Counted from the first letter of the stretch, positions 41,809-51,843 are shown. The stretch is DNA of 64,000 nucleotides from Lysobacter panacisoli (GCF_009765165.1 NZ_VLNU01000001.1:186001-250000), one strand, 5' to 3'. Notes: generated by a model from the letters alone, not told the origin. Numbers and translations are program-made.

Positions 41809-42398
41809 GCCGGTGCTCCCGTAAGTACGCCCAGATGCCGCACCACCGCCGCGCCGACGCCGTGGACCCCGGCGCGCAGGCGGTCGTCGTTGAGTACGCC
41901 GTAGTCGGGCAGTTTGTCTGCCGCCTGGCCGACCGCGACCTGTTGTGGCACCACCAGCAGGCCCAGCTTGGCCAACGCGTCGCGCAACACCAGCAGTGAA
42001 CGCAGTCCACCGAGCGGACCGGGCGAGGCCGAGACGATGCCGGCGACCTTGTCCTGGAACAGGCCGACGCCGGAACGCCCCGATTCGGTCGGCCGCGAGA
42101 TCCAGTCCAGCGTGTTCTTCACCAGCGCGGGCATCGAGCCGTTGTACTCCGGCGTGCTGATCAGCAGCCCGTCGTGTTCGGCCATCAGCGCCTGCAACCG
42201 CCGCACCTCCGCAGGCGCGCCCGAGGCCTCGATGTCGCCGTCGTAGATCGGCAGCGGATGGTCGCGCAGCTCGATCAGGGTGACCTCCGCGCCGGCGGCG
42301 CGCGCGCCTTCGGCCAGCACGTGGATCAGCCGGCGGTTGTAGGAACCTTCGCGCAGGCTTCCGGCGAAGGCGAGCAGGCGCGGCCTGTGGTCGGGCAT
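41805..42398 (-). CDS. NAD(P)H-dependent FMN reductase
   Basis: A 197-residue flavodoxin-like reductase with the FMN phosphate loop GSLREGSYNRRL and the PEYNGSMPALVKNTLDWISR signature of the YieF/ChrR group, which reduce quinones and metals with two electrons. ATG 42398 is preferred since TATGGAG lies seven bases before it; ATG 42410 is in frame. It is translationally coupled to the thioesterase gene. Confidence 0.9.
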   Translation of the reverse strand: MPDHRPRLLAFAGSLREGSYNRRLIHVLAEGARAAGAEVTLIELRDHPLPIYDGDIEASGAPAEVRRLQALMAEHDGLLISTPEYNGSMPALVKNTLDWISRPTESGRSGVGLFQDKVAGIVSASPGPLGGLRSLLVLRDALAKLGLLVVPQQVAVGQAADKLPDYGVLNDDRLRAGVHGVGAAVVRHLGVLTGAPA

Positions 42399-42515
42399 CG
42401 GCGACTCCATATGGGGGATGCCGGGATTATGCGCGCCGATGCGACGTCGGCGGCAACGCTTGCGGTGCGCGTTCGCGCGCGCGATGCTCGCGCCACGCGA
42501 AGGGAGGGAGCGGTG

Positions 42516-42941
42516 ATGGGCAGGACGATCCTGGGCATGCTGGTCGGCGTGGTGGTTGCGGTCGTAGTGATCGCGGCCGTGGAGGTGATCGGCCACGGTT
42601 TCTATCCGCCGCCGGCGGGGCTCGACCCGCTCGACCCGGCCAATGAAGCCGCATTCGCCGCATTCGTCGCCGCGATGCCCTTCATGGGAAAACTCATCGT
42701 CCTGCTGGCGTGGGTCCTGGGCACGTTCGCCGGTGCGCTGGCGGCGGCGAAAATCGCGCGCCACCAGACCGCAGCCGCACTGCTGGTCGCGCTGGTGATC
42801 GTCACCCTCGTCATCACCATGATCACGAAGATCCCGCACCCGACCTGGCTGTCGATCGGCGGCGTGCTGCTGCCGATCCCGATCGCGCTGCTTGCCGTGC
42901 GGCTGGTCTACCGCCGCACCACGCTGCCGCGCGTGCCGTAA
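42516..42941 (+). CDS. Small four-helix membrane protein, unknown
   Basis: A 141-residue hydrophobic protein with four predicted membrane helices (about 5-25, 55-80, 85-105 and 112-132) and a short soluble loop with HGFYPPPAGLDPLDPANEAA. AGGGAGGGAG lies six bases before the ATG. The pattern MGRTILGMLVGVVVAVVVIA plus GFYPPP recurs in unassigned gammaproteobacterial proteins; no function is known to me. It stands alone between the divergent reductase and the metallo-beta-lactamase-like gene. Confidence 0.75.
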   Translation: MGRTILGMLVGVVVAVVVIAAVEVIGHGFYPPPAGLDPLDPANEAAFAAFVAAMPFMGKLIVLLAWVLGTFAGALAAAKIARHQTAAALLVALVIVTLVITMITKIPHPTWLSIGGVLLPIPIALLAVRLVYRRTTLPRVP

Positions 42942-43915
<974 letters not shown>

Positions 43916-43916
<1 letters not shown>

Positions 43917-44404
43917 TGCCGTACACGCCCATCGTCGCCACGCTCGGCTACGTGCTTTCGCCCGACGGGCGCGAAGTGCTGATGGTCCACCGCAACGCAC
44001 GACCCGACGACCACCAGCTCGGCAAGTACAACGGACTGGGCGGCAAGCTCGAACCCGACGAGGACGTCGTCGCCGGCATGCGCCGCGAACTCCTTGAGGA
44101 AGCCGGCATCGAATGCGATGCGATGCAGCTGCGCGGCACCATCAGCTGGCCCGGTTTCGGCAAGCACGGCGAGGACTGGCTCGGCTTCGTGTTCGTGGTC
44201 ACGTCGTTCCGCGGCACGCCGCATTCGAGCAATCCCGAAGGCACGCTGGAATGGGTGCCGGTGGACCGCCTCGACGAACTGCCGATGTGGGAAGGCGACC
44301 GCAACTTCCTGCCGCTGGTGTTCGACGGCGACCCGCGCCCGTTCCACGGCGTGATGCCCTATCGCGACGGGCGCATGGTGTCGTGGTCTTACTCGCGCGT
44401 GTGA
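43916..44404 (+). CDS. Nudix hydrolase (MutT-like)
   Basis: A 162-residue Nudix protein with a full Nudix box, GKLEPDEDVVAGMRREL followed by LEEAGI (G-x5-E-x7-REL-x-EE-x-G). The N-terminus MPYTPIVATLGYVLSPDGRE and the following WPGFGKHGEDW resemble 8-oxo-dGTP diphosphatases, which clear oxidised nucleotides. The start overlaps the end of the metallo-beta-lactamase-like gene by one base. Confidence 0.9.
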
Positions 44405-44411
44405 CGCGCGC

Positions 44412-44990
44412 TTACTGCGACATGCGCACGCTGCCGCGTCCGTCCTTCTGTTCGAACACGAAGCGGTAGGTGAGGCTGACGGCCTGCGGGATTTCGCGAT
44501 ACCCGCCGCAGCTGCCCACGGTCTGCTCTTTCGTCTTCGCATCGGGAAACACGCAGCGCAGTCCCGGTTCGTAATGCCACTGCGCGACCGCGTGCGCAAC
44601 CGCATCGAAGAACGCCGTATCGGCCGCGTCAAGCGCGGGGCATTCGGGCGGCTGCACTGCCGGCGTCGACGACATCACCGTGCCGGCTTCGTCGATCGCC
44701 ACGCGCACGCACACCGCCTGTGACGGCAACTGCTGCGCGAGCAGCGCCGTCGGATACGCAGGCGACGGATTGGCTTCGTCTTCCAGCGGCACCAGGAAGG
44801 ATTCGTTGTCGGCCAGCGTCATGCGCTGCGCCTGCGCGAACGCGCCGCTGATCTCGCGCATGCCGACCTGGCCTGAACGTGCGACGGACTCATCGGAAGC
44901 GACGGGTGCGCGCGTTGCGCAGCCGGCGAGCAGGAAAACAGCCACGATCCAGCCCCGGCGCATCGTCCTCATCCCTGAAGTGGCGGTCAT
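44412..44990 (-). CDS. Lipoprotein with TonB-C-terminal-like domain
   Basis: A 192-residue lipoprotein (signal helix about 12-22, lipobox LAGC). The stretch AYPTALLAQQLPSQAVCVRV, then DEAGTVMSSTPA, LDAADTAFFDAVAHAVAQWHYEPG follows the TonB/TolA C-terminal pattern (YP...G-x-V...S...LD-x-A...A...W-x-F-x-P), but the Pro-rich periplasmic stalk is missing. It probably packs in the periplasm rather than energising a receptor. ATG 44990 overlaps the GNAT stop by four bases; ATG 44972 or 44963 are alternatives. Confidence 0.78.
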   Translation of the reverse strand: MTATSGMRTMRRGWIVAVFLLAGCATRAPVASDESVARSGQVGMREISGAFAQAQRMTLADNESFLVPLEDEANPSPAYPTALLAQQLPSQAVCVRVAIDEAGTVMSSTPAVQPPECPALDAADTAFFDAVAHAVAQWHYEPGLRCVFPDAKTKEQTVGSCGGYREIPQAVSLTYRFVFEQKDGRGSVRMSQ

Positions 44991-45403
44991 TCGACCTGGT
45001 ATTCCATGTTCACCGAATGCGGTGTCGTCTCGACGAATCCGTACTTCGCGTACAGATGCCTCGCGTCGCCGTCGGCGACCAGCGACACCACCGCCGAGGA
45101 CGGCGCGTTCGTGCGAAGCCAAGCCATCAGCGCGCCCATGATGCGCTTGCCCAGGCCGCGCCCTTGCCACTTCGGATCGACGGCGATGTCGCTGACGATG
45201 AAGAAGCAGCCGCCATCGCCGATCACACGGCCCATCCCGACCACCGCGCCTTCGTGCAGCAGGCTCACGCCATGCAGCGTGTTCGCCAGTCCGCGTCGCG
45301 CGGCCTCGAGGCTGCGCGGCGCCATCCCGGCCTCGCTACGCAACCGGCAATAGTCCAACGGATCGGGAAAGCGCTCGACCAGCTCGATCGACGCGACGTC
45401 CAC
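44987..45403 (-). CDS. GNAT-family N-acetyltransferase
   Basis: A 138-residue acetyltransferase. The acetyl-CoA loop is VDPKWQGRGLGKRIMGALM (Q-x-x-G-x-G/A), preceded by the beta strand FFIVSDIAV, and the C-terminus has LYAKYGFVETTPHSVNMEYQ. It resembles the group of small GNATs acting on amino compounds; substrate unknown. Its start is immediately next to the symporter stop at 45404 and its end overlaps the TonB-like lipoprotein gene. Confidence 0.87.
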   Translation of the reverse strand: MDVASIELVERFPDPLDYCRLRSEAGMAPRSLEAARRGLANTLHGVSLLHEGAVVGMGRVIGDGGCFFIVSDIAVDPKWQGRGLGKRIMGALMAWLRTNAPSSAVVSLVADGDARHLYAKYGFVETTPHSVNMEYQVE

Positions 45404-46696
45404 TCAGCCGCGCGCCTGGCCGACCTCGGCCTTCTCGCCTTCCGCGATGCCGAGGTTGCTCGAAGCGGCCTCGTACACATCGCGGTCGAGCAGTCCGGTT
45501 TCCTTCGCCACGATGACCGGTATCGCCATCTGGCCGGTGACGTTGGTCATCGTGCGCATCATGTCGAGCACGCGATCGATCGCGACGAGATAACCGATAC
45601 CTTCCAGCGGCAGGCCCGCCGCCGAGAGCACCAGCGTCACCATCACGATCGCCGTACCGGGCACGCCGGCGGTGCCGAAGCTGCCGAGCACCGAGGCGAG
45701 CAGGATCGTGAAGTACTGGCTCGGCTCCAGGTGCAGGCCGAAGTACTGCGCGACGAACATCGACGTCAGCGCGGGATAGATCGCGCCGCAGCCGTCCATC
45801 TTGATGCTCGCACCCAGCGGCACGGCGAAGGCGGCGTAGTCCTTGTCCACGCCAAGGTTGTGCGTGACCGAGCGGATCGCCGCCGGCATCGCCGCGAAAC
45901 TGGACGAGGCCACGAACGCGACCTGCATGCCCGGCGCGGCGCCGCGGAAGAACTTGAGCGGATTGAGTCCGTGCAGCGAGATGAGGCTGCCGTACACGAA
46001 GACGATGTGGATCGCGCACGCCAGGTACAGCGCCAACACGAACGTGCCCAGCGGCAGCAGCTTCTCGAACCCGTACGCGCCGACCAGCGAGGCGATCAGG
46101 CCGAACGTGCCCAGCGGGGTCATCTCCAGAACGAAGCGCGTGACCTGCACCATCGTGTCGCTGGCTTCGCCGACCAGCTTGCGCAGGCCCGCGACGCGCT
46201 CGCCGAGCTTGACCAGCGCGAACCCGACCAGTCCCGCGAACACGATCACCTGCAGGATCTTGCCTTCACTCAGTGCCTTGAACGGATTGGTCGGCACGAC
46301 GTCCAGCAGCACCTGCAATGGCGAGGGCAGTTGCCGCACCGTGTAGTCCGGCGCCATCGTCAGTCCGCTCAATCCGCGACCGGGCTGCAGCACCCAGCCG
46401 ACCAGCAGGCCGACGCCCACCGCCAGCGCAGCAGTGATCGCGAACCACACGAAGGTGCGTCCGCCCAGCGCGGCCACCGACTTCTGCCCGTGCAGGCTGC
46501 CGATCGCGTTCATCACCGCGAAGAACACCAGCGGCACGGCGATCATCTTGATCAGGGTGACGTAGATGGTGCCCAGCGGCGCGAACCAGACTTCCGCCGA
46601 ATGGCCGAACACCCAGCCGGCCAGCGCGCCAAGCACGAAGCCCGCCAGCACGCGCTGCCAGAACGGAATGCGGAGCCAGGCCGAAACCAGCTTCAT
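45404..46696 (-). CDS. Dicarboxylate/amino acid:cation symporter (DAACS)
   Basis: A 430-residue transporter of the GltP/DctA family with about eight membrane helices, the serine-rich hairpin VASSSFAAMP and the unwound substrate region FGTAGVPGTAIVM plus NVTGQMAIPVIVA. It imports glutamate, aspartate or C4-dicarboxylates with H+ or Na+. ATG 46696 (MKLVSAWLRIPFWQRVL) is preferred; the frame stays open 38 codons further. It is divergent from the phosphatase gene, 134 bases away. Confidence 0.9.
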   Translation of the reverse strand: MKLVSAWLRIPFWQRVLAGFVLGALAGWVFGHSAEVWFAPLGTIYVTLIKMIAVPLVFFAVMNAIGSLHGQKSVAALGGRTFVWFAITAALAVGVGLLVGWVLQPGRGLSGLTMAPDYTVRQLPSPLQVLLDVVPTNPFKALSEGKILQVIVFAGLVGFALVKLGERVAGLRKLVGEASDTMVQVTRFVLEMTPLGTFGLIASLVGAYGFEKLLPLGTFVLALYLACAIHIVFVYGSLISLHGLNPLKFFRGAAPGMQVAFVASSSFAAMPAAIRSVTHNLGVDKDYAAFAVPLGASIKMDGCGAIYPALTSMFVAQYFGLHLEPSQYFTILLASVLGSFGTAGVPGTAIVMVTLVLSAAGLPLEGIGYLVAIDRVLDMMRTMTNVTGQMAIPVIVAKETGLLDRDVYEAASSNLGIAEGEKAEVGQARG

Positions 46697-46830
46697 GGAA
46701 CCTCTGCGCTTTACCAAACCTGTCGGCTTGGAACGATAGCCCACGGGACCGGGGGGTGCGAGACCGCCAATGCAACACCGGTGTCCCAGAGCTGCAATGA
46801 CGCGGGCCATAATCGCGCTTTGCCTTCGCC

Positions 46831-48552
46831 ATGACGGTCCCGATGTCCCGCCTGCCCCGCGCCAGCCTTCCCCTCGCCATCACGCTGCTCGCCAGCGCCT
46901 GCGCCAGCACCGGCGCGCCACCGGATTCCGCGCATACGCCGCATGCCGTCATCCACGAGGTGGACGTCCCGCAGATCCGTCATCCCGCTGGCGAAACGCC
47001 CGCGTGGTGGTTCCGCGACGGTGCCGCGCAGGCGGCCGAGCGCGGCGCGATGTCGGGCCAGGCGAAGAACGTGATCCTGTTCATCGGCGACGGCATGAGC
47101 CTCACCACCGTCGCGGCCGCACGCATCCTCGACGGCCAGCGCAAGGGCGGCCCGGGCGAGGAGAACCGCCTGAGCTGGGAGCGCTTCCCCGCGACCGCGC
47201 TCAGCAAGACCTACAACACCGATTCGCAGACGCCGGACTCGGCCGGCACGATGAGCGCGATGGCGACCGGCGTGAAGACGCGCGCCGGCGTGCTCAGCAT
47301 CGGTCAGCAGGCCATGCGCAAGGACTGCGCGACCGCGCAGACCGTGCCGATGCTGACGTTGTGGGAGCTCGCCGCCAGCCGCGGTTTCGCCACCGGCGTG
47401 GTCACCACCACGCGCGTCACCCACGCCACGCCGGGCGCGACGTTCACCCATTCGGCCGATCGCAACTGGGAAAACGACACCGAGCTCACCGACGAAGCGA
47501 AGGCCGCCGGTTGCGTCGACATCGCGCGCCAGCTCGTGGAAACGCCGTTCGGCCACGGACCGGACGTGCTAATGGGCGGCGGCCGCAAGAATTTCATGCC
47601 GGCGCAGGAGCGCGATCCGGAATACGACGACAAGGTCGGCGAGCGCCTCGACGGCCGCGATCTCGTCGCGCAATGGAAGCAGCGCCATCCTGACGGCACT
47701 TACGTGTGGAACGCGCGCCAGCTCGCCGATGCGCCGGCGCGCGGACCGCTGCTGGGTCTGTTCGAACCCGACCACATGCAGTTCTCGCACGACCGTCCGC
47801 GCGACGGTGCTGGCGAACCCACGCTCGCGGAGATGACGCGCGCGGCGATCGCGCGGTTGCAGCAGAACCCGAAGGGCTACGTGCTGCTGGTCGAAGGCGG
47901 CCGCATCGACCATGCGCACCACTACGGCAACGCGTACCGTGCGCTCACCGACACCATCGCGCTGAGCGAGGCGGTGCAAGCCGCGGCCGATGCGACGTCC
48001 GCGCAGGACACGCTGATCCTGGTCACCGCCGATCACGCGCACACGCTGAGCTTCGTCGGCTATCCGCGTCGCGGCAATCCGATCTTCGACAAGGTGCGCG
48101 GCAGCAGTGGCGAGGACGGCGAGAACGGCGCGTACGCGCTCGACCAGCTCGGTCTGCCCTACACCACGCTCAGCTACAGCAACGGTCCGGGCTACGTCGG
48201 CGAGAGCGCGCAGCAGCCGGAAGGTCCGAAGCACTTCCTGCACAGCTCGAGCGGCGTGCAGGTGCCGAAGAAGGGCCGCCCCGACCTGCGCAACGTCGAC
48301 ACGCAGGACCCGGATTACCTGCAGGAAGCGTTGGTGCCGACCGCGGCCGAATCGCACGGCGGCGACGACGTCGGCATCTGGGCGCGCGGTCCCGGCAGCG
48401 AGGCGGTGCGTGGCAGCGTCGAGCAGAACACGATCTTCCACTTCCTGCTGCAGGCGATGCCCGCGCTGCGCACCGAGCTGTGCAAGGCCGGCGATTGCGA
48501 AGACGGCGTGCCGGTGACGCTGCCGGATCCGTCGAAGTTCCGGGGTTCGTGA
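46831..48552 (+). CDS. Alkaline phosphatase, PhoA-type lipoprotein
   Basis: A 573-residue alkaline phosphatase. The N-terminus MTVPMSRLPRASLPLAITLL ends in lipobox ASAC (Cys24). Metal and nucleophile sites are FIGDGMS (Asp87) and TPDSAGTMSAMATGVKT (Ser137), with RIDHAHH, VTADHAHT and the late ESHGGDDVGIWARG. It releases phosphate from periplasmic monoesters. ATG 46831 or 46843 may start it. A Pho-type box is not evident in the short divergent promoter region. Confidence 0.93.
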   Translation: MTVPMSRLPRASLPLAITLLASACASTGAPPDSAHTPHAVIHEVDVPQIRHPAGETPAWWFRDGAAQAAERGAMSGQAKNVILFIGDGMSLTTVAAARILDGQRKGGPGEENRLSWERFPATALSKTYNTDSQTPDSAGTMSAMATGVKTRAGVLSIGQQAMRKDCATAQTVPMLTLWELAASRGFATGVVTTTRVTHATPGATFTHSADRNWENDTELTDEAKAAGCVDIARQLVETPFGHGPDVLMGGGRKNFMPAQERDPEYDDKVGERLDGRDLVAQWKQRHPDGTYVWNARQLADAPARGPLLGLFEPDHMQFSHDRPRDGAGEPTLAEMTRAAIARLQQNPKGYVLLVEGGRIDHAHHYGNAYRALTDTIALSEAVQAAADATSAQDTLILVTADHAHTLSFVGYPRRGNPIFDKVRGSSGEDGENGAYALDQLGLPYTTLSYSNGPGYVGESAQQPEGPKHFLHSSSGVQVPKKGRPDLRNVDTQDPDYLQEALVPTAAESHGGDDVGIWARGPGSEAVRGSVEQNTIFHFLLQAMPALRTELCKAGDCEDGVPVTLPDPSKFRGS

Positions 48553-48597
48553 CCGCAAGGGAGCGCCATCCCGCACGGACGGCGCTTCGCTTCAGTT

Positions 48598-48696
48598 GTC
48601 ATCCCCGCGAAGGCGGGGATCACACGTTCCGGCGCCTCACGCTCTCCGGAAAACTTGATTCATGCATGCGTGGATTCCCGCCTTCGCGGGAATGAC
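48598..48696. repeat. REP-like doublet (BIME-type)
   Basis: Two opposed 23-bp palindromic units, GTCATCCCCGCGAAGGCGGG at 48598 onward and its near-complement ending GGGAATGAC at 48696, flank a 53-bp spacer. It fills the gap between two convergent genes. A similar element with the same spacing is found at 62950. Confidence 0.88.
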
Positions 48697-48725
48697 GGCG
48701 AAAAGCGAACCGTCGTTTCGCGAAC

Positions 48726-49178
48726 TCAGAACGGTTTGGCCAGCACCAGGTAGACGATCGCGATCAGCAGGAACACCGGCAGCTCGTTGAACCAGCGCAG
48801 CGCCTTCGACGACGGCAGCGCGCGACCCGCGTCCACACCCTTGAGCCAGCGGCCGCTGACGATGAAATGCGCCAGCATCAGCACGACCAGCAGCAGCTTG
48901 GCGTGCAGCCAGCCGCTGCCCGGCGCGACCATCGTCGGGAACGACGACACCACGCGGTAGCCCAGCCACAGCACCAGCCCGAACGCGAACGCCAGGCCGA
49001 ACATCATGTGGCCGAAGCGGTACAGGCGACGCCCCATCAGCACCAGGCGCGCACGCACGGCAGGTTCGTCGCCGGCCTCGGCGAGGTTGACCAGGATGCG
49101 CGGCAGGTAGAACACGCCACCCATCCACGCCATCACGAACACGACATGGGCGGTCTTGATCCAGAAATAGGCGGTCAT
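48726..49178 (-). CDS. HemJ/CopD-like membrane protein
   Basis: A 150-residue protein with four membrane helices. The N-terminus YFWIKTAHVVFVMAWMGGVF with the following YLPRILVNLAEA is typical of the HemJ/CopD superfamily, and the second helix carries RFGHMMFGLAFAFGL. HemJ proteins are haem-containing protoporphyrinogen IX oxidases in haem synthesis; CopD relatives import copper. The short length and the FYLPR signature favour HemJ. The histidines in helices 1 and 2 would be haem ligands. It is divergent from the methyltransferase gene by 89 bases. Confidence 0.85.
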   Translation of the reverse strand: MTAYFWIKTAHVVFVMAWMGGVFYLPRILVNLAEAGDEPAVRARLVLMGRRLYRFGHMMFGLAFAFGLVLWLGYRVVSSFPTMVAPGSGWLHAKLLLVVLMLAHFIVSGRWLKGVDAGRALPSSKALRWFNELPVFLLIAIVYLVLAKPF

Positions 49179-49267
49179 CGCTGTCCTCGAATGTGTCGGG
49201 CGGTCGTCGTGGCGCGATAGCATGGCACGTCGCGCGCCACGCGCAGAACCGCACGCATCCATCGCCC

Positions 49268-49876
49268 ATGAGCAAACAGTACGACCAGGCCTATTTCGAA
49301 CGCTGGTACCGCGATCCTTCGAAGAAGGACCACGCGGTCGGCAGCAGCGTGCGGCTGACGCGCAAGGTCGCGCTGGCCGTCGCCACCGCGGAGTACTACC
49401 TGGAACGTCCGATCCGCACCGTCCTCGATATCGGTTGCGGCGAAGGCGCATGGCGCGCACCGTTGCTCAAGCTGCGACCGAAGCTGCGCTACCTGGGCTT
49501 CGACAGCAGCGAGTACGCGATCGCGCGTTATGGCGCACGACGCAACCTGCACCGCGCGCCGTTCGCCGACTTCGCCCATCTGCGGCCGTGCCCGCCGGTG
49601 GACCTGCTGGTGTGCAGCGATGTGCTGCATTACCTCGACACGCGCGAGATCGATCGCGGCCTGCCCGGCCTGGCCGAACTCTGCGGTGGTCTCGCGTTCC
49701 TGGAGACCTTCACCCGCGAGGACGAGACCGACGGCGACGACGTCGGCTTCAAGCCGCGCCCTGCGCGCTTCTATCGCCAGCGCTTCGAGGCCGCGGGCTT
49801 CACCCCGCTGGGCTCGCACCTGTGGCTCGCGCCGGGGCTGGAGGATCGCCTCGTCGCGCTGGAACGCCCCGGCTGA
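49268..49876 (+). CDS. Class I SAM-dependent methyltransferase
   Basis: A 202-residue enzyme with the SAM motif VLDIGCGEGAWRAPL near residue 47 and a motif-IV-like VDLLVCSDVLHYLD. The start MSKQYDQAYFERWYRDPSKK is that of a group of unassigned methyltransferases common in proteobacteria. Substrate unknown. The gene is followed 86 bases later by the PHA depolymerase gene on the same strand. Confidence 0.87.
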   Translation: MSKQYDQAYFERWYRDPSKKDHAVGSSVRLTRKVALAVATAEYYLERPIRTVLDIGCGEGAWRAPLLKLRPKLRYLGFDSSEYAIARYGARRNLHRAPFADFAHLRPCPPVDLLVCSDVLHYLDTREIDRGLPGLAELCGGLAFLETFTREDETDGDDVGFKPRPARFYRQRFEAAGFTPLGSHLWLAPGLEDRLVALERPG

Positions 49877-49961
49877 CCCCATTCACCCGCCTGCCCCTCC
49901 CTTCCGCTATGCTGCGGCGCAGCATGCCGCCCACCCCGGGCGCGCACACCGGATCCGACTG

Positions 49962-51227
49962 ATGCTCTATCAGCTGCATGAACTGGGACGCGCATGGATG
50001 GCGCCGATGACGTATTGGGCGGAGGCCAGCGCGAAGATGTTCGGCCAGCAGGGTGGCTGGTTGTCGTCCATGCCCGGCGCGGCGCAGGCGGCCGCGGGCT
50101 GGGAGCTGCTATACCGCATCGGCAAGGACTACGAGAAGCCGGAGTTCGGCATCCACTCCATCGACATCGATGGCGCGGTGTATCCGGTGATCGAGCGCGA
50201 GATGCTGCGCAAGCCGTTCTGCCGGCTGCTGCGTTTCAAGCGCTACACCGACGACGCCGGCAACCTGCGCGATCTGAAGGACGATCCGCCGGTGCTGGTC
50301 GTCGCGCCGCTGTCCGGCCACCACTCCACGCTGCTGCGCGACACCGTGCGCACGCTGCTGCGCGACCACAAGGTCTACATCACCGACTGGGTCGACGCGC
50401 GCATGGTGCCGACGGAGGAAGGCGCGTTCTCGCTCGACGACTACGTCGAGTACGTGCAGGAGTTCATCCGCCTGATCGGTGCCGAATCGCTGCACGTGAT
50501 CAGCGTGTGCCAGCCGACCGTGCCGGTGCTCGCCGCGATCTCGCTGATGGCCGGCCGCGGCGAAGCGACGCCCCGTTCGATGGTGATGATGGGCGGGCCG
50601 ATCGACACGCGCGAGAACCCGACCAAGGTCAACGACCTCGCCACGCACAAGCCGCTGTCGTGGTTCCAGGACCACCTGATCCACCACGTGCCGCCGAACT
50701 ACCCCGGCCACGGCCGTCGCGTTTATCCGGGTTTCCTGCAGCACAGCGGCTTCGTCGCGATGAACCCCGAACGGCATTTCCAGTCGCACTGGGACTTCTA
50801 CCTCGACCTGGTCAAGGGCGACCTCGACGACGCCGCCGCGCACCGCCGCTTCTACGACGAATACAACGCGGTGCTGGACATGCCCGCCGAGTACTACCTC
50901 GACACGGTGCGCATCGTGTTCCAGGAACACCTGCTGCCGCGTGGCCTGTGGGACGTGCGCGGCGAGCGCGTGGACCCGTCGAAGATCCACGGCACCGCGC
51001 TGCTCACCATCGAGGGCGAACTCGACGACATCTCCGGCCAGGGCCAGACCCGCGCCGCGCACGCGCTGTGCAGCGGCATCGCCGAATCCGATCGCGAGCA
51101 CCTCACGGTGAAGGGCGCCGGCCACTACGGCATCTTCAGCGGCCGTCGCTGGCGCACGCAGGTGTATCCGCAGGTGCGCGACTTCATCGCAGGACATGCT
51201 GAACGGAACGACGCACCGCCCGCTTGA
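49962..51227 (+). CDS. phaZ: Intracellular polyhydroxyalkanoate depolymerase (PhaZ)
   Basis: A 421-residue alpha/beta hydrolase of the intracellular PHB depolymerase family. The start MLYQLHELGRAWMAPMTYWA and the catalytic residues are conserved: Cys183 in HVISVCQPTVPVL, Asp355 in EGELDDISGQ and His388 in KGAGHYGIFSG. These match the cysteine-type triad described for Cupriavidus necator PhaZa1 at the same residue numbers. It would break down stored 3-hydroxyalkanoate polymer. No phaC, phaA or phasin gene is within the window, so polymer storage by this organism is unproven here. Confidence 0.9.
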   Translation: MLYQLHELGRAWMAPMTYWAEASAKMFGQQGGWLSSMPGAAQAAAGWELLYRIGKDYEKPEFGIHSIDIDGAVYPVIEREMLRKPFCRLLRFKRYTDDAGNLRDLKDDPPVLVVAPLSGHHSTLLRDTVRTLLRDHKVYITDWVDARMVPTEEGAFSLDDYVEYVQEFIRLIGAESLHVISVCQPTVPVLAAISLMAGRGEATPRSMVMMGGPIDTRENPTKVNDLATHKPLSWFQDHLIHHVPPNYPGHGRRVYPGFLQHSGFVAMNPERHFQSHWDFYLDLVKGDLDDAAAHRRFYDEYNAVLDMPAEYYLDTVRIVFQEHLLPRGLWDVRGERVDPSKIHGTALLTIEGELDDISGQGQTRAAHALCSGIAESDREHLTVKGAGHYGIFSGRRWRTQVYPQVRDFIAGHAERNDAPPA

Positions 51228-51281
51228 TCCCGGACCCGCAACCCCGAGATCATCGGTTCAACCGATGCGAGGAGTTTCATC

Positions 51282-51563
51282 ATGGATTGTCCCGTGTGCC
51301 GCGACGTCAAACTGGCGATGACCGATCGCCAGGGCATCGAGATCGACTACTGCCCGCAATGCCGCGGCGTCTGGCTGGATCGCGGTGAACTCGACAAGCT
51401 GATCGAACGCGCCTCGGCGGAAACACCTCGCGCGGCGCAACCGCCGCCGCCCCCGCCGCAGCGCGATCAGCGACCGCACGATCCGCATCCGCACTACAGC
51501 GCACACGATCCGTACCGGCACAAGAAGAAAAAGAACCTGCTCGGCGAGCTGTTCGATTTCTGA
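51282..51563 (+). CDS. TFIIB-type zinc-ribbon small protein
   Basis: A 93-residue protein. Residues 3-43 form a zf-TFIIB-like zinc ribbon, CPVC...YCPQCRGVWLDRGELDKLIE. Then comes a Pro/Gln/His-rich linker (PPPPPPQRD, HPHYSAHDPY) and a basic end, RHKKKKNLLGELFDF. Proteins of this type are widespread and their role is unknown. It follows phaZ by 55 bases and precedes a strong terminator, so the two may be cotranscribed. Confidence 0.87.
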   Translation: MDCPVCRDVKLAMTDRQGIEIDYCPQCRGVWLDRGELDKLIERASAETPRAAQPPPPPPQRDQRPHDPHPHYSAHDPYRHKKKKNLLGELFDF

Positions 51564-51572
51564 TCCACGAAG

Positions 51573-51600
51573 ACGAAGCCCCGCATGCGCGGGGCTTCGT
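51573..51600. terminator. Bidirectional terminator
   Basis: ACGAAGCCCCGC and GCGGGGCTTCGT form a perfect 12-bp stem closed by AT. It sits between the convergent zinc-ribbon gene and the small exported-protein gene. Confidence 0.87.
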
Positions 51601-51624
51601 CGTTCGATGGCGCCTCGCGATCGC

Positions 51625-51843
51625 TCAGCTCGACGCGCGGCAGCCCTGGATGAACACCTTGTTCGGCGTCTCCACGCCCCAGCGTCCATCGAGTTCGCGG
51701 CAACCCGCCGTCCACGAACCGACGAGCGCACCTTCATCGTCGTAGTACAGCCACGTGCCCTGCCAGCTGGCGGTGGCGCTGAACGAGGTCGACGCCGTCA
51801 TCGCGACGAGGGCGGCCAGTGCGAAGGTCCTGATACGACGCAT
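51625..51843 (-). CDS. Small exported protein, DUF6289-like
   Basis: A 72-residue protein with a signal peptide (about 1-23, ending SFSATA) and a mature part of about 49 residues carrying WLYYDDEGALVGSWTAGC and FIQGC, a pair of cysteines that could form a disulfide. The YYxD...VG...C...G layout resembles small DUF6289-type exported proteins; I hold this only weakly. It is probably transcribed alone. Function unknown. Confidence 0.7.
   Translation of the reverse strand: MRRIRTFALAALVAMTASTSFSATASWQGTWLYYDDEGALVGSWTAGCRELDGRWGVETPNKVFIQGCRASS

Noticed and set aside
44879..46834. 651-codon plus-strand open frame
   Set aside because: Antisense to the GNAT and symporter genes; composition is typical of the complementary frame of GC-rich coding DNA.
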